DNA from: Pseudomonas sp. GM50
GTDB lineage: Bacteria; Pseudomonadota; Gammaproteobacteria; Pseudomonadales; Pseudomonadaceae
NCBI RefSeq assembly: GCF_000282375.1
Contig: NZ_AKJK01000005.1
Location: 62,001-126,000, forward strand
Direction: 5' to 3'
DNA length: 64,000 nt
The notes below the pieces were generated by a model, which saw nothing but the letters and a program-made list of their open reading frames with translations, had not been told where the DNA came from and searched no databases. The translations under genes were made by a program, and so were the position numbers. Numbering within the stretch: position 1 is the first letter of the stretch; the number at the start of each line of letters is the position of its first letter. This document shows, one piece after another, positions 43,659 to 54,210 of this stretch.

Positions 43659-44713
43659 CGGATTACCCTGCCACGCAACCGCTCCTCAAGCACCGCCCAT
43701 TCCCGATCCAGTTCTGTGCGAAGCTCCTCCTCGCTCGGCAGCACCGGCCGGTAGGTACTGGCGAACAGTTGTTCGTTGCCTTGCAGCACTGAATAGCGCA
43801 CCACCGACTCATCTTTTTGCGCGCAGAGAATGAGGCCGACGGTGGGGCCATCCTCCGGTCCGCGCTTGAGGTCGTCGTACATGCGCACGTACATGTCCAT
43901 CTGGCCGACATCCTGGTGGGTCAGTACGCCGCGCTTGAGGTCGAAGATGACGAAGCACTTGAGCAGGTAGTTGTAGAACACCAGGTCGATGTAGAAGTCT
44001 TTGCTCTCGGTACTGATGCGTTGCTGACGGGCGATGAAGGCGAAGCCTTTGCCCAGTTCAAGCAGGAAGCCCTGGAGTTGATTGATCAAGGCTTGTTCAA
44101 GTTCGCTTTCCTGGATCAAGCCCGCATTGGGCAGGCCGAGAAACTCCAGTAGCACGGGGTCCCGGATGAATTCCCGAGGGCTGGCGTTCATTTGCTGGAT
44201 GTTGGTGTCGGCTTCCTGTTTGACGGCAGCCCGGTCGCGGCTCGCCAGCAAGCGTTCGTAATAGAGGGTATTGATCTGGCGCTCGAGGGCGCGACTTGAC
44301 CAGTTCTGCAGTGCAGATTCGTTCATGTACCAGTGGCGAGCATTGTCGTTGTCGACTCGCAGCAGTCTGCGGTAGTGGGTCCAGCTCAATTCGTGACGCA
44401 GTGCGTCACGAATTGGGAATGCTTGATAGAACAGGCGCATGTAGCGAAGGTTGGAAGCGTCAAAACCTTTCCCAAACTCCGCCGTCAGTACTTTCGCCAG
44501 CGTCGATAGCAGCTGCTTGCCATAAACCGCCCGCCGAGCGCCTTCCTGCTCGAACTCCACAATATGCCGTCCGATTTGCCAACAGGTTTGTACCTGAGCG
44601 GTATCGACCGCTCGCAGCACCTTCTGACGCGCTTCACGGATCAACTCGCCAAGATTGCCGAGCAGTGAAGTGATCTGTGAATCTTGAGTGTTACCGGGTT
44701 TGAGAGGGCTCAT
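43655..44713 (-). CDS. DUF1016 / YhcG-type PD-(D/E)XK nuclease
   Basis: A 352-aa protein with an N-terminal DUF1016 helical region (LREL/ARQKVLRAVDTAQ, WQIGRHIVEFEQEGARRAVYG) and a C-terminal PD-(D/E)XK nuclease core. The core motif DFYIDLVFYNYLLKCFVIFD fits the family, with Asp and the following Lys as catalytic residues. The ATG at 44713 is chosen over a TTG at 44746; the ribosome site is weak for both. It is coupled to the AlbA_2 gene downstream by ATGA. Confidence 0.85.
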   Translation of the reverse strand: MSPLKPGNTQDSQITSLLGNLGELIREARQKVLRAVDTAQVQTCWQIGRHIVEFEQEGARRAVYGKQLLSTLAKVLTAEFGKGFDASNLRYMRLFYQAFPIRDALRHELSWTHYRRLLRVDNDNARHWYMNESALQNWSSRALERQINTLYYERLLASRDRAAVKQEADTNIQQMNASPREFIRDPVLLEFLGLPNAGLIQESELEQALINQLQGFLLELGKGFAFIARQQRISTESKDFYIDLVFYNYLLKCFVIFDLKRGVLTHQDVGQMDMYVRMYDDLKRGPEDGPTVGLILCAQKDESVVRYSVLQGNEQLFASTYRPVLPSEEELRTELDREWAVLEERLRGRVIR

Positions 44714-44975
44714 GACATTTTCCGCGGCTGAAGGAAACAGACGCAAGAGGATGGCAAGAGAGTGATAGTCCGCGATGCCGGGCGTTGCTGGTAAATCGGA
44801 AGGAAAGGCGAATTTGCATTGCAGGACCGGGCCGACGGAAGCCCATGCATGAGGAGCACATCACGTAGTCCGATTCGCAGTGAGCTCAAGTGCGAATCGA
44901 TCTAAAACTTGAACATTCGGTAACAAATCTAAAAAGAGTAACGATTGGGTTCTGCGTAACCCGGGAGTCGCCATC

Positions 44976-45425
44976 ATGAAGAACGTCCATTCATTCATGC
45001 TGCCCATCGCCGCCGTCGGCGTACTGATGTTTCCGGTCGTGCTTAACGCCGCCAGTCTTGAACCGATCGATCCTTCAGGCGTGCAAGTCCAGCAGCAACA
45101 GAAAAACGGGATTACCTACCTGTCCGGCGGGATTGGAGAGGATGAGGCTAAAGCCATTCAACAAACCCAGGGCTACAACCTGCACATGACCTTTTCTACC
45201 GGGCCTAAGGATGAATACGTTCCCGATGTGGATGTGGTCATTGAAAAAGCCGCAGGGCAACCCGTGCTGACGCTGAGTGAGGCTGGGCCGCTGGTTTACG
45301 TTCAGCTGCCTGCCGGCAAGTACACCGTTGTCGCGACACATAAGGGTGAGGTGCGGCGTGATACAGCGGATGTAGGCAGCGGTGCCGCTCGCAATCTGGT
45401 CTTCCACTGGGGTGGTGAAAACTAG
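44976..45425 (+). CDS. Secreted carboxypeptidase-regulatory-like domain protein
   Basis: A 149-aa exported protein with a signal peptide (residues 1-26, ending LNAAS) and one small beta-sandwich-like domain (YNLHMTFSTGPKDEYVPDVD, PLVYVQLPAGKYTVVATHKG). Function unknown; such proteins are common in Pseudomonas periplasm. A terminator lies at 45468-45502. Confidence 0.75.
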   Translation: MKNVHSFMLPIAAVGVLMFPVVLNAASLEPIDPSGVQVQQQQKNGITYLSGGIGEDEAKAIQQTQGYNLHMTFSTGPKDEYVPDVDVVIEKAAGQPVLTLSEAGPLVYVQLPAGKYTVVATHKGEVRRDTADVGSGAARNLVFHWGGEN

Positions 45426-45467
45426 CAAGGAGAGACGACTTGCGCGACGTCTGATCAAATCGCGGGC

Positions 45468-45502
45468 ATAAAAAAACCCTGAATCTTGCGATTCAGGGTT
45501 TT
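45468..45502. terminator. Terminator hairpin, shared between convergent units
   Basis: AAAAAACCCTGAATC pairs with GATTCAGGGTTTT around TTGC. Placed between the secreted-protein gene and tRNA-Phe. Confidence 0.8.
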
Positions 45503-45509
45503 CGGTATT

Positions 45510-45585
45510 TGGTGCCCAGAGACGGAATCGAACCGCCGACACGGGGATTTTCAATCCCCTGCTCTACCGACTGAGCTATCTGGGC
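45510..45585 (-). tRNA. tRNA-Phe (anticodon GAA)
   Basis: 76 nt with encoded CCA. The minus strand begins GCCCAGATAGCTCAGTCGGT, has the anticodon loop TTGAAAA, the T loop GGTTCGATTCC and ends TCTGGGCACCA. Confidence 0.97.
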
Positions 45586-45688
45586 AACGGGGCGCATTAA
45601 ACTGGTTTTTCAGGGGGTCGTCAAGAAAGTTTTCAAAAAAATTTTAATTATTACCGTCGCTTACGATCCACCCCCCGAAAAAGCGGGG

Positions 45689-45961
45689 TTATTCAGCCGG
45701 CGGAACGTAGCCTTCGGCCTTGGCGTATTCCTCGCCGGAAAAGAACTTGTCCATCTCGCCCTGAAGATATTTGCGATCTTCGGCGTTCATCATGTTCAGG
45801 CGTTTTTCGTTGATCAGCAGGGTCTGGTGTTTCTGCCAGTCGGCCCAGGCCTTGGCGGAGACGTGGTCAAAAATGTCCTGGCCTTTTGCGCCTGGGAACG
45901 GGGCGCGCTCCAGGGCGGGCAATTCTTCTTTGTACTTGCGGCACATGATGGTGCGGGTCAT
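45689..45961 (-). CDS. yggX: Fe(II)-trafficking / oxidative-damage protection protein YggX
   Basis: A 90-aa protein with the family start [20 protein letters not shown] (Cys7 conserved) and [20 protein letters not shown]. YggX protects Fe-S enzymes from oxidative damage. It overlaps the mutY stop by ATGA (45958-45961), as in other proteobacteria, so it is expressed with mutY. Confidence 0.96.
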   Translation of the reverse strand: MTRTIMCRKYKEELPALERAPFPGAKGQDIFDHVSAKAWADWQKHQTLLINEKRLNMMNAEDRKYLQGEMDKFFSGEEYAKAEGYVPPAE

Positions 45962-47025
45962 GACGACTCTCCTGCGTTCAATACGACGGCCGCGCGTTCG
46001 AGCAAGGTTTTGACCGGGGCGGCAAGGCCCAGGCGCGGCGGGGTGGCGAGGTTATACCAGAGCCAGTCGGCCTCGGCCACGTGATGGCCGGCCTCCTGGA
46101 CCTGAACCAGCCAGGGTTCGATGGATAACTGAAAGTGGCTGAAGGTGTGTACCAGGCTTGGCAGTGCCTGTTGGCTGCCCAGTTCCAGCGAGTGCTGCGA
46201 AGCCAGATGCTGAAGGTCGTCGAGGTCGTCGAGTTCCGGCAGGCTCCAGAGACCGCCCCACAGGCCCGTGGAAGGGCGACGATAAAGCAGAATCGCCCCT
46301 TCGCCGTTGGCGAGCATCGGCATCAGCGTGCGCTTCTGTGGCACGGTTTTGCGCGGCTTGGGGATCGGGTAGCGGGTTTCCAGGCCAAGCATGTGCGCCT
46401 CGCAGCCCTTTTCCAGCGGACAAAGCAGGCAGCTCGGTTTGCTGCGGGTGCAGAGCGTAGCGCCCAGATCCATCATCGCCTGGGTGTAGGCGTTGACCCG
46501 ATCATGTGGCGTGAAGCGCTCAGCGTTGGCCCACAGCTGTTTGGCAACCTTGGGCTCGCCCGGATAACCCTCTTGCGCGGTAAAGCGCGCCAGCACCCGT
46601 TTGACGTTGCCATCGAGGATCGGCGCCCGCAGGCCCATGCTCAGGCTGGCAATCGCGCCGGCCGTGGACAGGCCGATACCCGGCAGGTCGGTGAGCTTTT
46701 CCACATCACGGGGAAACTCGCCGCCGTATTCGGCAACGACAATCTTCGCGGTCTTCTGCAAGTTGCGCGCGCGGGTGTAGTAACCGAGGCCGGTCCACAG
46801 GTGCAGCACTTCGTCTTCCGGCGCGGCGGCCAGGGCTTCGACCGTCGGCAGCGAGGCCATGAAACGGTCGAAGTAGTTCAGCACAGTGCTGACCTGGGTT
46901 TGCTGCAACATGATTTCCGAGACCCACACCCGGTAAGGGGTGATGCCCTGTTGCCAAGGCAAATCGTGGCGGCCGTGGCGGTCGTACCAATCCAGCACCG
47001 CCGTTGAAAATTGCTCGGCTCTCAT
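45958..47025 (-). CDS. mutY: A/G-specific adenine glycosylase
   Basis: A 355-aa DNA-repair glycosylase that removes adenine opposite 8-oxoguanine. It shows Glu37 in [12 protein letters not shown], the helix-hairpin-helix [12 protein letters not shown], the catalytic Asp138 in [13 protein letters not shown], and the 4Fe-4S ligands Cys-x6-Cys-x2-Cys-x5-Cys in [17 protein letters not shown]. The C-terminal NUDIX-like domain senses 8-oxoG. It is coupled to asmA upstream and yggX downstream by ATGA overlaps. Confidence 0.97.
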   Translation of the reverse strand: MRAEQFSTAVLDWYDRHGRHDLPWQQGITPYRVWVSEIMLQQTQVSTVLNYFDRFMASLPTVEALAAAPEDEVLHLWTGLGYYTRARNLQKTAKIVVAEYGGEFPRDVEKLTDLPGIGLSTAGAIASLSMGLRAPILDGNVKRVLARFTAQEGYPGEPKVAKQLWANAERFTPHDRVNAYTQAMMDLGATLCTRSKPSCLLCPLEKGCEAHMLGLETRYPIPKPRKTVPQKRTLMPMLANGEGAILLYRRPSTGLWGGLWSLPELDDLDDLQHLASQHSLELGSQQALPSLVHTFSHFQLSIEPWLVQVQEAGHHVAEADWLWYNLATPPRLGLAAPVKTLLERAAVVLNAGESS

Positions 47026-49256
47026 CGCTTGAACAGCCCCTTGAGCGCGTTTTTCAGTTCCGGGCTGACTTTATCGCCAAGCTTCTCGTCGATTTTTTCG
47101 CTGATCCGCTCGCCGGCCAGTTTGCTCGCGACTTGTCCCATGCGTTCGTTGTCGACGCGGCAAGCCTTGGCACCCAGTTCCAGCGGGCCACGGCAGCGCA
47201 GCGGCCACTCGATGCCGACGTAGCGCTCGCCGACCTGGCAGGCCGGGTCCGGCATGTCGCTCTTGTCGCCTTCGACGATGACGCCGACGCGGTAATCCAT
47301 GCCCAGCACCCGCAGGTCGATGTCGCCGTTACCGTTGACGGTCATGCCCGGGATGCGCACTTTCAGGTCAGGGTTACTGGCCACGCCGTTGTGGAAAGTC
47401 AGGTTGCCCTTGAGCTCTTCGAACGGTGTGTCCTTGCCCCGAGGCTCGCCCGTGAGGGTTTTGCGATTCAGGGTGGCGATGCCTTTGCACAGTTGCTGCT
47501 CAAGGTTGGCATTGAGCAGCACGCCGTTGTTGATGACGAAACTGGCATTGCCGTTGAGGTTATCGATCAGCACGCTCTGGCTATTGCCGCTGCTGGTCAG
47601 CGCGCTATCGAGTGAAACCAGGCCTTGGACCGGTGGATTTTTCCCCTGGCTTTCGAGGATTTTTTCTACAGGCACTTTGCTGATGCGCGTCTGCATGTTC
47701 AGCGCCGGCACTTGCTGGCGCACGTCCAGGGTTCCTTTGGCTTCGAAGTTGCCGTCGTACAGCTCGCCGCGCAGGTTCTCCAGCGTCAGCAGGCCGCCAA
47801 GGCCTGTGGCCTTGAGTGCCGCATTCTGAATCGGCAGTTTGTCGAGGGTCAGCTGGCCGAAGGTCAGGTCAGCGTCCACGTCGAGTTTGCTCAGGCGTTC
47901 CACCGGCAACAGGCGCTCGGTGCTCCATGGGCCTTTGGTCGGTGACGGTGGTAGCGGTGAGCTGCCCGCACCAGCCATGGCCTCGCTCTCGGTGTTGGCC
48001 ACTTCGGCCTGACGCACCTGCTTCGCGCTGTCGGCTTCGGCGGACTTTGGCGGCAAGTAACGATCGACGTTGAAGGTGTCAGCCTTGAGGTTCAGTCGCA
48101 GCGATTGCTTGGCGAAGTCCTCGACAGCGATGCGGCCGCTGAAAGTGCTGTCGTCGAGTTTCAGGTTGAGGCTGTCGAGGGACAAACTGGTCGGCGTGCC
48201 GGCAACCTGGCTGGCCAGTTCGACTTTGCTCAGGCTGCCTTCGGCCATCGCCGGGAGTTTCTGGCCGATGCTGTCGACGAACTTCGCCAGATCGAACTGG
48301 GCAATCGACAGGCCGCCGCTGATTTGCGGGGTCTTGTCGAGGTCGTTGGCTTTCAGTTCACCCAAGGCGCGCAGCTGATTGGCGGAGATCTTGATGCCGG
48401 TCCATTCGGCGACGTTGGCGGCCTTGTCCAGCAGCAGCTGACCTTGAGCGGCGAAGGTCATGGTCTTACCTTGCAGCGGATCGCCTGCGACTTCACCGGA
48501 GAGTTTCATGTCTTCGAATTTGTAGCGCTGCAGCGCACGCTCGAAACGCAACTCGCCGGCTAGCTCGGTCCGCACCCGCAGAACCGGTTGGTTGGTGCCG
48601 AGGAATGCGGTGAGTTTGACCGGGATGTTGGTCGAGTCGTGCACGGGGCCGGTGCTCAGCTGGATGCTTTCGGCGCTGAACTGCTTGCCGGTTTTCTCAT
48701 CGCTGTATTCAACGCGGGCGTTGTTGACGGTCAGGCTATCGATGTCCAGGCGGATCGGCTGGGCCGGTTTTTCTGCTTGAGCGGTAGTCGTTGGGGCGGG
48801 TTCGCCTGTGGCGGCGGGCGGCGTGGCCGAGGTACTCGGGGTGGCAGGCGCCGGGACCTTGCCGATGTCTTCCCAGTTGCCGTGGCCGTCCTTGTCGCGG
48901 TTCAGGCGCAGGTTCAAGCCTTCGACGCGCACATCGCTCATCTGCACTTCGCGGCGCAGCAGCGGAATCACGCGGACCGACAGGCCGAGCATCTGCAAGT
49001 CTGCGAACGGTTCGGTAGGCTTGGCCAGGGTCGCAACACTGGCTTCGTGCAATTCCAGGCCCAGCCAGGGAAACAGGCTCCAGCCGATATCGCCATTGAG
49101 CGTCAGCTCGATGTGGGCCTTGTCGCGGGCAATCTGGCGAATCTCGTCTTTATAGTCGTTGGGATCGAAGAGGTGGGTCAGGGCAAAGCCCAGCGCCACA
49201 ATGATCAGCAACAGCCCGAGAAGTACCAGACCCAGGATTTTGCCGAACGCTTTCAT
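47022..49256 (-). CDS. AsmA-family protein
   Basis: A 744-aa envelope protein with an N-terminal membrane anchor (residues 6-28, [20 protein letters not shown]) and a long periplasmic AsmA-type repetitive beta region. It starts [20 protein letters not shown] and reaches a C-terminal AsmA domain near [20 protein letters not shown]. Family members are linked to outer-membrane lipid transport. A Pro/Thr/Ala-rich linker lies near residue 140. It leads a minus-strand asmA-mutY-yggX operon. Confidence 0.88.
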   Translation of the reverse strand: MKAFGKILGLVLLGLLLIIVALGFALTHLFDPNDYKDEIRQIARDKAHIELTLNGDIGWSLFPWLGLELHEASVATLAKPTEPFADLQMLGLSVRVIPLLRREVQMSDVRVEGLNLRLNRDKDGHGNWEDIGKVPAPATPSTSATPPAATGEPAPTTTAQAEKPAQPIRLDIDSLTVNNARVEYSDEKTGKQFSAESIQLSTGPVHDSTNIPVKLTAFLGTNQPVLRVRTELAGELRFERALQRYKFEDMKLSGEVAGDPLQGKTMTFAAQGQLLLDKAANVAEWTGIKISANQLRALGELKANDLDKTPQISGGLSIAQFDLAKFVDSIGQKLPAMAEGSLSKVELASQVAGTPTSLSLDSLNLKLDDSTFSGRIAVEDFAKQSLRLNLKADTFNVDRYLPPKSAEADSAKQVRQAEVANTESEAMAGAGSSPLPPSPTKGPWSTERLLPVERLSKLDVDADLTFGQLTLDKLPIQNAALKATGLGGLLTLENLRGELYDGNFEAKGTLDVRQQVPALNMQTRISKVPVEKILESQGKNPPVQGLVSLDSALTSSGNSQSVLIDNLNGNASFVINNGVLLNANLEQQLCKGIATLNRKTLTGEPRGKDTPFEELKGNLTFHNGVASNPDLKVRIPGMTVNGNGDIDLRVLGMDYRVGVIVEGDKSDMPDPACQVGERYVGIEWPLRCRGPLELGAKACRVDNERMGQVASKLAGERISEKIDEKLGDKVSPELKNALKGLFKR

Positions 49257-49333
49257 GGGCGAGTCCTTGTATTAGTCGAATTCGAAATTTAGCCGGGGAG
49301 TATAGCGCTCCGAAGTGGCTGACCGGTCAGCGA

Positions 49334-49738
49334 TCACATCGGGAGCTCATCCAGCGGCACCTTCAGCTTAGCCGCCAGCGCTTGAGCTTCGAGGTGCCCG
49401 GCAGGCGCCAACAGCCGCAATGTCGCGCCCGATTGCGACGCCATTTTTTGCGCTTCGTTCACCAGACGCTCGGCAACGCCACGGCGACGGGTGATTTTTC
49501 GTACGCATAAATGGGACAAATGCCAGACGTCGTGGTGCTGTTGCAAACGTGCCGCCCCCAACAGCCGATCGTTGAAGCGTCCGCCGATCAGCGAACCGTC
49601 TTGCAGGCAGTCTTCGATCAGCTGCGTCTCCCCTGTGAATGGCGCAAACAGCCAGTCCGGGGCGTCGCGGTAGATCTTCTGCAGATCTTGCTGATCCTGA
49701 CAAGAGGCTTGGTTCAGTGGCTCGACAACGATCGGCAT
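49334..49738 (-). CDS. PanZ-family acetyl-CoA sensor / GNAT-like protein
   Basis: A 134-aa GNAT-fold protein resembling PanZ/PanM, which stimulates PanD self-cleavage and binds acetyl-CoA. Landmarks are LQKIYRDAPDWLFAPFTGET, HLSHLCVRKITRRRGVAERL (the pyrophosphate-binding loop) and LKVPLDELPM at the end. It is a single gene between asmA and the OFA transporter. An ordinary acetyltransferase role is also possible. Confidence 0.7.
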   Translation of the reverse strand: MPIVVEPLNQASCQDQQDLQKIYRDAPDWLFAPFTGETQLIEDCLQDGSLIGGRFNDRLLGAARLQQHHDVWHLSHLCVRKITRRRGVAERLVNEAQKMASQSGATLRLLAPAGHLEAQALAAKLKVPLDELPM

Positions 49739-49997
49739 GGCGCTTCCTTTGAAAAGTTAATCCGGACCCGGACACATGTTCGTCCAGTGGTACGAGATCA
49801 GATGACATACAAAAGGTGATATCAGTTTGGTTTTTCTGTCACGTGCAAATGGTAACCTCTGCCCGTTCGTCCGTCCCTTCTGCGGCGTGATGTCGCACCA
49901 AAATGGAGCTTCACCTAAAAAACAGTCATGCCTGCGTGCATTAAGGCTGGGGGTGAAGAACGGCTGGCGAACAATACTAATAATTGGGGGAAACACC

Positions 49998-51662
49998 ATG
50001 ACTACGAGCATCACGGCGGACGGCATCAAAGCCGACCAGCCCGCGTTCCTGTCCAAGGAACGCATCATCGCCAAGCCCGGTTTTAACCGTTGGCTGGTAC
50101 CACCGGCCGCTCTGGCCATCCACCTGTGCATCGGCATGGCCTACGGCTTTTCGGTGTTCTGGTTGCCGTTGTCCAAAGCCCTGGGTGTCACCAAGGCCGT
50201 GACTTGCGCGCCGGACATGAGTTTCATCACTCAGGTCTTTTCGTCTCAATGCGACTGGCCGATCTCGATGCTCGGCTGGATCTACACCCTGTTCTTCATC
50301 TTCCTTGGCTGCTCGGCAGCAATCTGGGGCGGCTGGCTGGAACACGCCGGTCCTCGCAAGGCTGGTGTCGTGTCGGCACTGTGCTGGTGTGGTGGTCTGC
50401 TGATTTCGGCGCTGGGGGTCTATACCCACCAGATCTGGCTGATGTGGATCGGCTCCGGGGTCATTGGCGGTATTGGCCTGGGCCTGGGTTACATCTCGCC
50501 GGTCTCGACCCTGATCAAGTGGTTCCCGGACAAACGCGGCATGGCCACAGGCATGGCGATCATGGGCTTCGGTGGCGGCGCGATGGTTGGTGCTCCACTG
50601 GCTGCAGCGCTGATGGGGCACTTCGCTTCGCCAACCAGCGTGGGCGTGTGGCAGAGCTTCCTGGTAATGGCCGCGATCTACTTCGTGTTCATGATCGGTG
50701 GCGCGCTGTCCTACCGCGTTCCGCCAACCGGCTGGAAGCCTGAAGGCTGGACTGCTCCGGCGAAAAAAGCCTCGAACGCGATGATCACTCACCGTCACGT
50801 GCACGTGAATGTGGCGTGGAAGACCCCGCAATTCCGTCTGGTGTGGCTGGTACTGTGCCTGAACGTTTCGGCGGGTATCGGTATCCTCGGCATGGCTTCG
50901 CCGCTGTTGCAGGAAGTCTTCGCCGGTAAATTGCTCGGCACCGACCAGACGTTTGGTCAGCTGGACGCCGGGCAACTGGCCTCGATCGCAGCAATTGCGG
51001 CCGGTTTCACCGGTTTGCTGAGCCTGTTCAACATCGGTGGCAGGTTCTTCTGGGCTTCGTTCTCGGACTACCTGGGTCGCAAAAACACTTATTTCGTGTT
51101 CTTCGCCCTCGGTTTCGCGCTGTACGCGCTGATCCCGAACCTCGGTCACCTGGGCAGCGTTGCGCTGTTCGTGGCGGCGTTCTGCATCATCCTGTCGATG
51201 TACGGCGGTGGTTTTGCGACGGTGCCGGCTTACCTGGCTGACTTGTTCGGTACGCAAATGGTCGGTGCGATCCATGGTCGTTTGCTGACGGCGTGGGCGG
51301 CGGCGGGCGTATTGGGTCCGGTGTTGGTGAACTACCTGCGTGAATATCAGCTGAGCATCGGCGTTGAACGTGCTGCGGCTTACGACATCACCCTGTACAT
51401 CCTCGCGGGCCTGCTGGTGCTGGGTTTCCTGTGCAACCTGATGGTTCGCCCGGTGGCCGACAAGTACTTCATGACTGACGCTGAACTGGCGGCCGAACAG
51501 GCGCTGGGCCACGACAAAGGTGCTGACGCCAGCACCGTGCTGGAGTGGAAAGCGGATGCGGGCACCAAGCCATTGGCGGTGGCTGCGTGGCTGGTGGTGG
51601 GTATTCCGTTGGCGTGGGGTGTTTGGGTGACCCTGCAGAAAACGGCGGTTCTCTTCCACTAA
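49998..51662 (+). CDS. OFA-family MFS transporter
   Basis: A 554-aa major-facilitator protein of about 12 segments. The N-terminal CIGMAYGFSVFWLPLSKALG, GYISPVSTLIKWFPDKRGMA and SDYLGRKNTYFVFFALGFAL are typical of the oxalate/formate-antiporter family. The predicted substrate is an organic anion. The ATG at 49998 follows GGGGGAAAC. An extra Cys-rich loop (VTCAPDMSFITQVFSSQCDW) and a C-terminal cytoplasmic extension are notable. Confidence 0.85.
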   Translation: MTTSITADGIKADQPAFLSKERIIAKPGFNRWLVPPAALAIHLCIGMAYGFSVFWLPLSKALGVTKAVTCAPDMSFITQVFSSQCDWPISMLGWIYTLFFIFLGCSAAIWGGWLEHAGPRKAGVVSALCWCGGLLISALGVYTHQIWLMWIGSGVIGGIGLGLGYISPVSTLIKWFPDKRGMATGMAIMGFGGGAMVGAPLAAALMGHFASPTSVGVWQSFLVMAAIYFVFMIGGALSYRVPPTGWKPEGWTAPAKKASNAMITHRHVHVNVAWKTPQFRLVWLVLCLNVSAGIGILGMASPLLQEVFAGKLLGTDQTFGQLDAGQLASIAAIAAGFTGLLSLFNIGGRFFWASFSDYLGRKNTYFVFFALGFALYALIPNLGHLGSVALFVAAFCIILSMYGGGFATVPAYLADLFGTQMVGAIHGRLLTAWAAAGVLGPVLVNYLREYQLSIGVERAAAYDITLYILAGLLVLGFLCNLMVRPVADKYFMTDAELAAEQALGHDKGADASTVLEWKADAGTKPLAVAAWLVVGIPLAWGVWVTLQKTAVLFH

Positions 51663-51678
51663 GTAAGCGCATCACCCC

Positions 51679-51768
51679 TGTGGGAGCGAGCCTGCTCGCG
51701 ATAGCGGCCTGACAGTCGACAGAGATGTTGAATGTGGAGGCCTCATCGCGAGCAGGCTCGCTCCCACA
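51679..51768. repeat. REPIN (inverted REP pair)
   Basis: Two inverted copies of GGGAGCGAGCCTGCTCGCGA about 40 bp apart, between the OFA gene and hisB. Confidence 0.9.
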
Positions 51769-51931
51769 TTTGTTTCGCGTTTTTGCAATGAAACCGCTTG
51801 TACTGACATGTCTATCCCCGACGGCAGGGGACTCACTCCGTCAGTGATATCACCTCTCGTGTTTCTGTTTAGCGCCCGCGACCCTATAATGGCTGCCTTT
51901 TTCGCCCCAATGATTTTTTGCGGAGCTGGTG

Positions 51932-52525
51932 ATGGCCGAACGTATGGCGTCTGTCGAGCGCGACACTCTGGAAACCCAGATCAAAGCCTCGATCAACCTG
52001 GATGGCACCGGAAAGGCCCGATTTGATATCGGTGTACCTTTTCTTGAGCACATGCTGGACCAGATCGCCCGTCACGGGCTGATCGACCTGGATATTGTCA
52101 GCAAGGGCGACCTGCATATCGACGACCACCACACGGTGGAAGACGTCGGTATCACCCTGGGTCAGGCCTTTGCCAAAGCCATCGGCGACAAGAAGGGCAT
52201 CCGTCGCTATGGCCACGCCTACGTGCCGCTCGATGAAGCGCTGTCGCGCGTGGTGATCGACTTCTCCGGCCGTCCTGGCCTGCAGATGCATGTTCCTTAT
52301 ACCCGCGCTACCGTCGGCGGCTTTGACGTTGACCTGTTCCAGGAATTCTTCCAGGGCTTCGTCAACCACGCCCTCGTCAGCCTGCACATCGACAACCTGC
52401 GTGGCACCAACACCCACCACCAGATCGAAACCGTGTTCAAGGCTTTCGGCCGCGCGCTGCGCATGGCTGTGGAGCTGGATGACCGCATGGCCGGGCAAAT
52501 GCCTTCGACCAAAGGCGTTCTGTAA
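51932..52525 (+). CDS. hisB: Imidazoleglycerol-phosphate dehydratase
   Basis: A 197-aa monofunctional HisB (sixth step of histidine synthesis). It shows the metal-binding [13 protein letters not shown] and [14 protein letters not shown] and the second half-repeat [16 protein letters not shown] and [18 protein letters not shown]. The ATG at 51932 has GGAGCTGGTG upstream. The TAA shares its last base with the hisH ATG. Confidence 0.97.
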   Translation: MAERMASVERDTLETQIKASINLDGTGKARFDIGVPFLEHMLDQIARHGLIDLDIVSKGDLHIDDHHTVEDVGITLGQAFAKAIGDKKGIRRYGHAYVPLDEALSRVVIDFSGRPGLQMHVPYTRATVGGFDVDLFQEFFQGFVNHALVSLHIDNLRGTNTHHQIETVFKAFGRALRMAVELDDRMAGQMPSTKGVL

Positions 52526-53163
52526 TGCAGACGGTCGCGGTTATCGATTACGGCATGGGCAACCTGCACTCGGTGGCCAAGGCCCTCGAGCACGTCGGTG
52601 CCGGCAAGGTGCTGATCACCAGCGATGCCGATGTGATTCGCGAAGCCGACCGGGTGGTTTTTCCCGGCGTTGGTGCGATTCGCGATTGCATGGCGGAGAT
52701 CCGTCGCCTGGGCTTCGACTCGCTGGTGCGTGAAGTCAGCCAGGACCGTCCGTTCCTTGGCATCTGCGTCGGCATGCAAGCCTTGCTCGACAGCAGTGAA
52801 GAGAACGACGGCGTCGACTGCATCGGTCTGTTTCCGGGCGCGGTGAAGTTCTTCGGCAAAGACCTGCACGAAGACGGCGAACACTTGAAAGTGCCGCACA
52901 TGGGCTGGAACGAAGTGAAGCAGACGGTAGAACACCCGCTGTGGCACAACATTCCGGACCTGGCGCGTTTCTACTTCGTGCACAGCTACTACATCGCTGC
53001 CGGCAATGCGCGGCAGGTGGTGGGTAGCGGTCACTACGGGGTCGATTTCGCCGCGGCGCTGGCCGATGGCTCGCGTTTCGCCGTGCAGTTCCACCCGGAG
53101 AAGAGCCACACCCATGGCCTGCAATTGCTGCAGAACTTCGCTGCGTGGGATGGTCGCTGGTAA
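52525..53163 (+). CDS. hisH: Imidazole glycerol phosphate synthase, glutamine amidotransferase subunit
   Basis: A 212-aa class I amidotransferase that supplies ammonia to HisF. The nucleophile Cys81 is in FLGICVGMQ, and the His/Glu of the triad are in VQFHPEKSH near the end. It overlaps hisB by one base and is followed directly by the DUF2164 gene. Confidence 0.97.
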   Translation: MQTVAVIDYGMGNLHSVAKALEHVGAGKVLITSDADVIREADRVVFPGVGAIRDCMAEIRRLGFDSLVREVSQDRPFLGICVGMQALLDSSEENDGVDCIGLFPGAVKFFGKDLHEDGEHLKVPHMGWNEVKQTVEHPLWHNIPDLARFYFVHSYYIAAGNARQVVGSGHYGVDFAAALADGSRFAVQFHPEKSHTHGLQLLQNFAAWDGRW

Positions 53164-53421
53164 ATGGCCGTCAAGAAGAAGCCGCCGATCCTGACCCTCA
53201 CTCCCGAGCAAGAGAGCGAGGCCAATCACAAGATCAAACGCTTCATGGAAGACCGCTTCGAGCTGGACCTGGGTTCGTTCGAGGCGGCTGAAATCCTTGA
53301 GCTGTTTACCCGCGAAATTGCTCCGCACTATTACAACAGGGCGATTTTCGATGTGCAGACGCACCTCAAAGAGAGGTTCGAAAGCATCGAAAGCGACCTG
53401 TGGGCGCTCGAGAAAAACTGA
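53164..53421 (+). CDS. DUF2164 family protein
   Basis: An 85-aa protein with KRFMEDRFELDLGSFEAAEI and IAPHYYNRAIFDVQTHLKER, characteristic of DUF2164. The role is unknown. It starts in the bases right after the hisH stop and precedes hisA by 42 bp, so it is part of the his operon by position. Confidence 0.9.
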   Translation: MAVKKKPPILTLTPEQESEANHKIKRFMEDRFELDLGSFEAAEILELFTREIAPHYYNRAIFDVQTHLKERFESIESDLWALEKN

Positions 53422-53463
53422 TTTCCGAGCGAAGCTGAATACTCGAATTTGAAGGTTTGCCAG

Positions 53464-54201
53464 ATGCTGATTATTCCCGCTATCGATCTCAAAGACGGTG
53501 CCTGTGTTCGTCTGCGCCAGGGCCGCATGGAAGATTCCACGGTGTTCTCCGATGACCCGGTGAGCATGGCTGCCAAGTGGGTGGAAGGCGGTTGCCGCCG
53601 TCTGCATCTGGTTGACCTGAACGGTGCCTTCGAAGGCCAGCCGGTCAACGGCGAGGTGGTCACCGCCATCGCCAAGCGCTACCCGAACCTGCCGATTCAG
53701 ATCGGCGGCGGTATCCGCTCCCTGGAAACCATCGAACACTATGTGAAAGCGGGCGTGAGCTACGTGATCATCGGCACCAAGGCTGTGAAAGATCCGGCTT
53801 TCGTTGCTGAAGCCTGCCGCGCGTTCCCGGGCAAAGTGATCGTTGGACTGGATGCCAAAGACGGTTTTGTCGCCACTGACGGTTGGGCTGAAATCAGCAC
53901 CATTCAGGTGATCGACCTGGCCAAGCAATTCGAAGCCGACGGCGTGTCCGCGATCGTTTATACCGACATCGCCAAAGACGGCATGATGCAGGGTTGCAAC
54001 GTTTCGTACACCGCCGCCCTGGCCGCTGCGACGAAGATTCCGGTGATCGCTTCCGGCGGTATCCACAATCTGGGTGACATCAAGTCGCTGCTCGACGCCA
54101 AGGCGCCAGGCATCATCGGCGCCATCACCGGCCGGGCGATCTACGAAGGCACCCTCGACGTCGCCGAAGCGCAAGCTTTCTGCGATTCGTATAAAGGCTG
54201 A
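53464..54201 (+). CDS. hisA: ProFAR isomerase (HisA)
   Basis: A 245-aa TIM barrel for the fourth step of histidine synthesis. It has the N-terminal [18 protein letters not shown] (catalytic Asp8), the phosphate-binding [18 protein letters not shown], and the second-half Asp in [12 protein letters not shown]. The start ATG at 53464 follows GAAGGTTTGCCAG. Confidence 0.97.
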   Translation: MLIIPAIDLKDGACVRLRQGRMEDSTVFSDDPVSMAAKWVEGGCRRLHLVDLNGAFEGQPVNGEVVTAIAKRYPNLPIQIGGGIRSLETIEHYVKAGVSYVIIGTKAVKDPAFVAEACRAFPGKVIVGLDAKDGFVATDGWAEISTIQVIDLAKQFEADGVSAIVYTDIAKDGMMQGCNVSYTAALAAATKIPVIASGGIHNLGDIKSLLDAKAPGIIGAITGRAIYEGTLDVAEAQAFCDSYKG

Positions 54202-54210
54202 GGACTGACC

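Noticed and set aside
49977..51659. A 560-residue open minus-strand frame opposite the OFA transporter
   Set aside because: Composition is Arg/Gln/His-rich, as expected for the reverse of a membrane-protein gene. No family signature.
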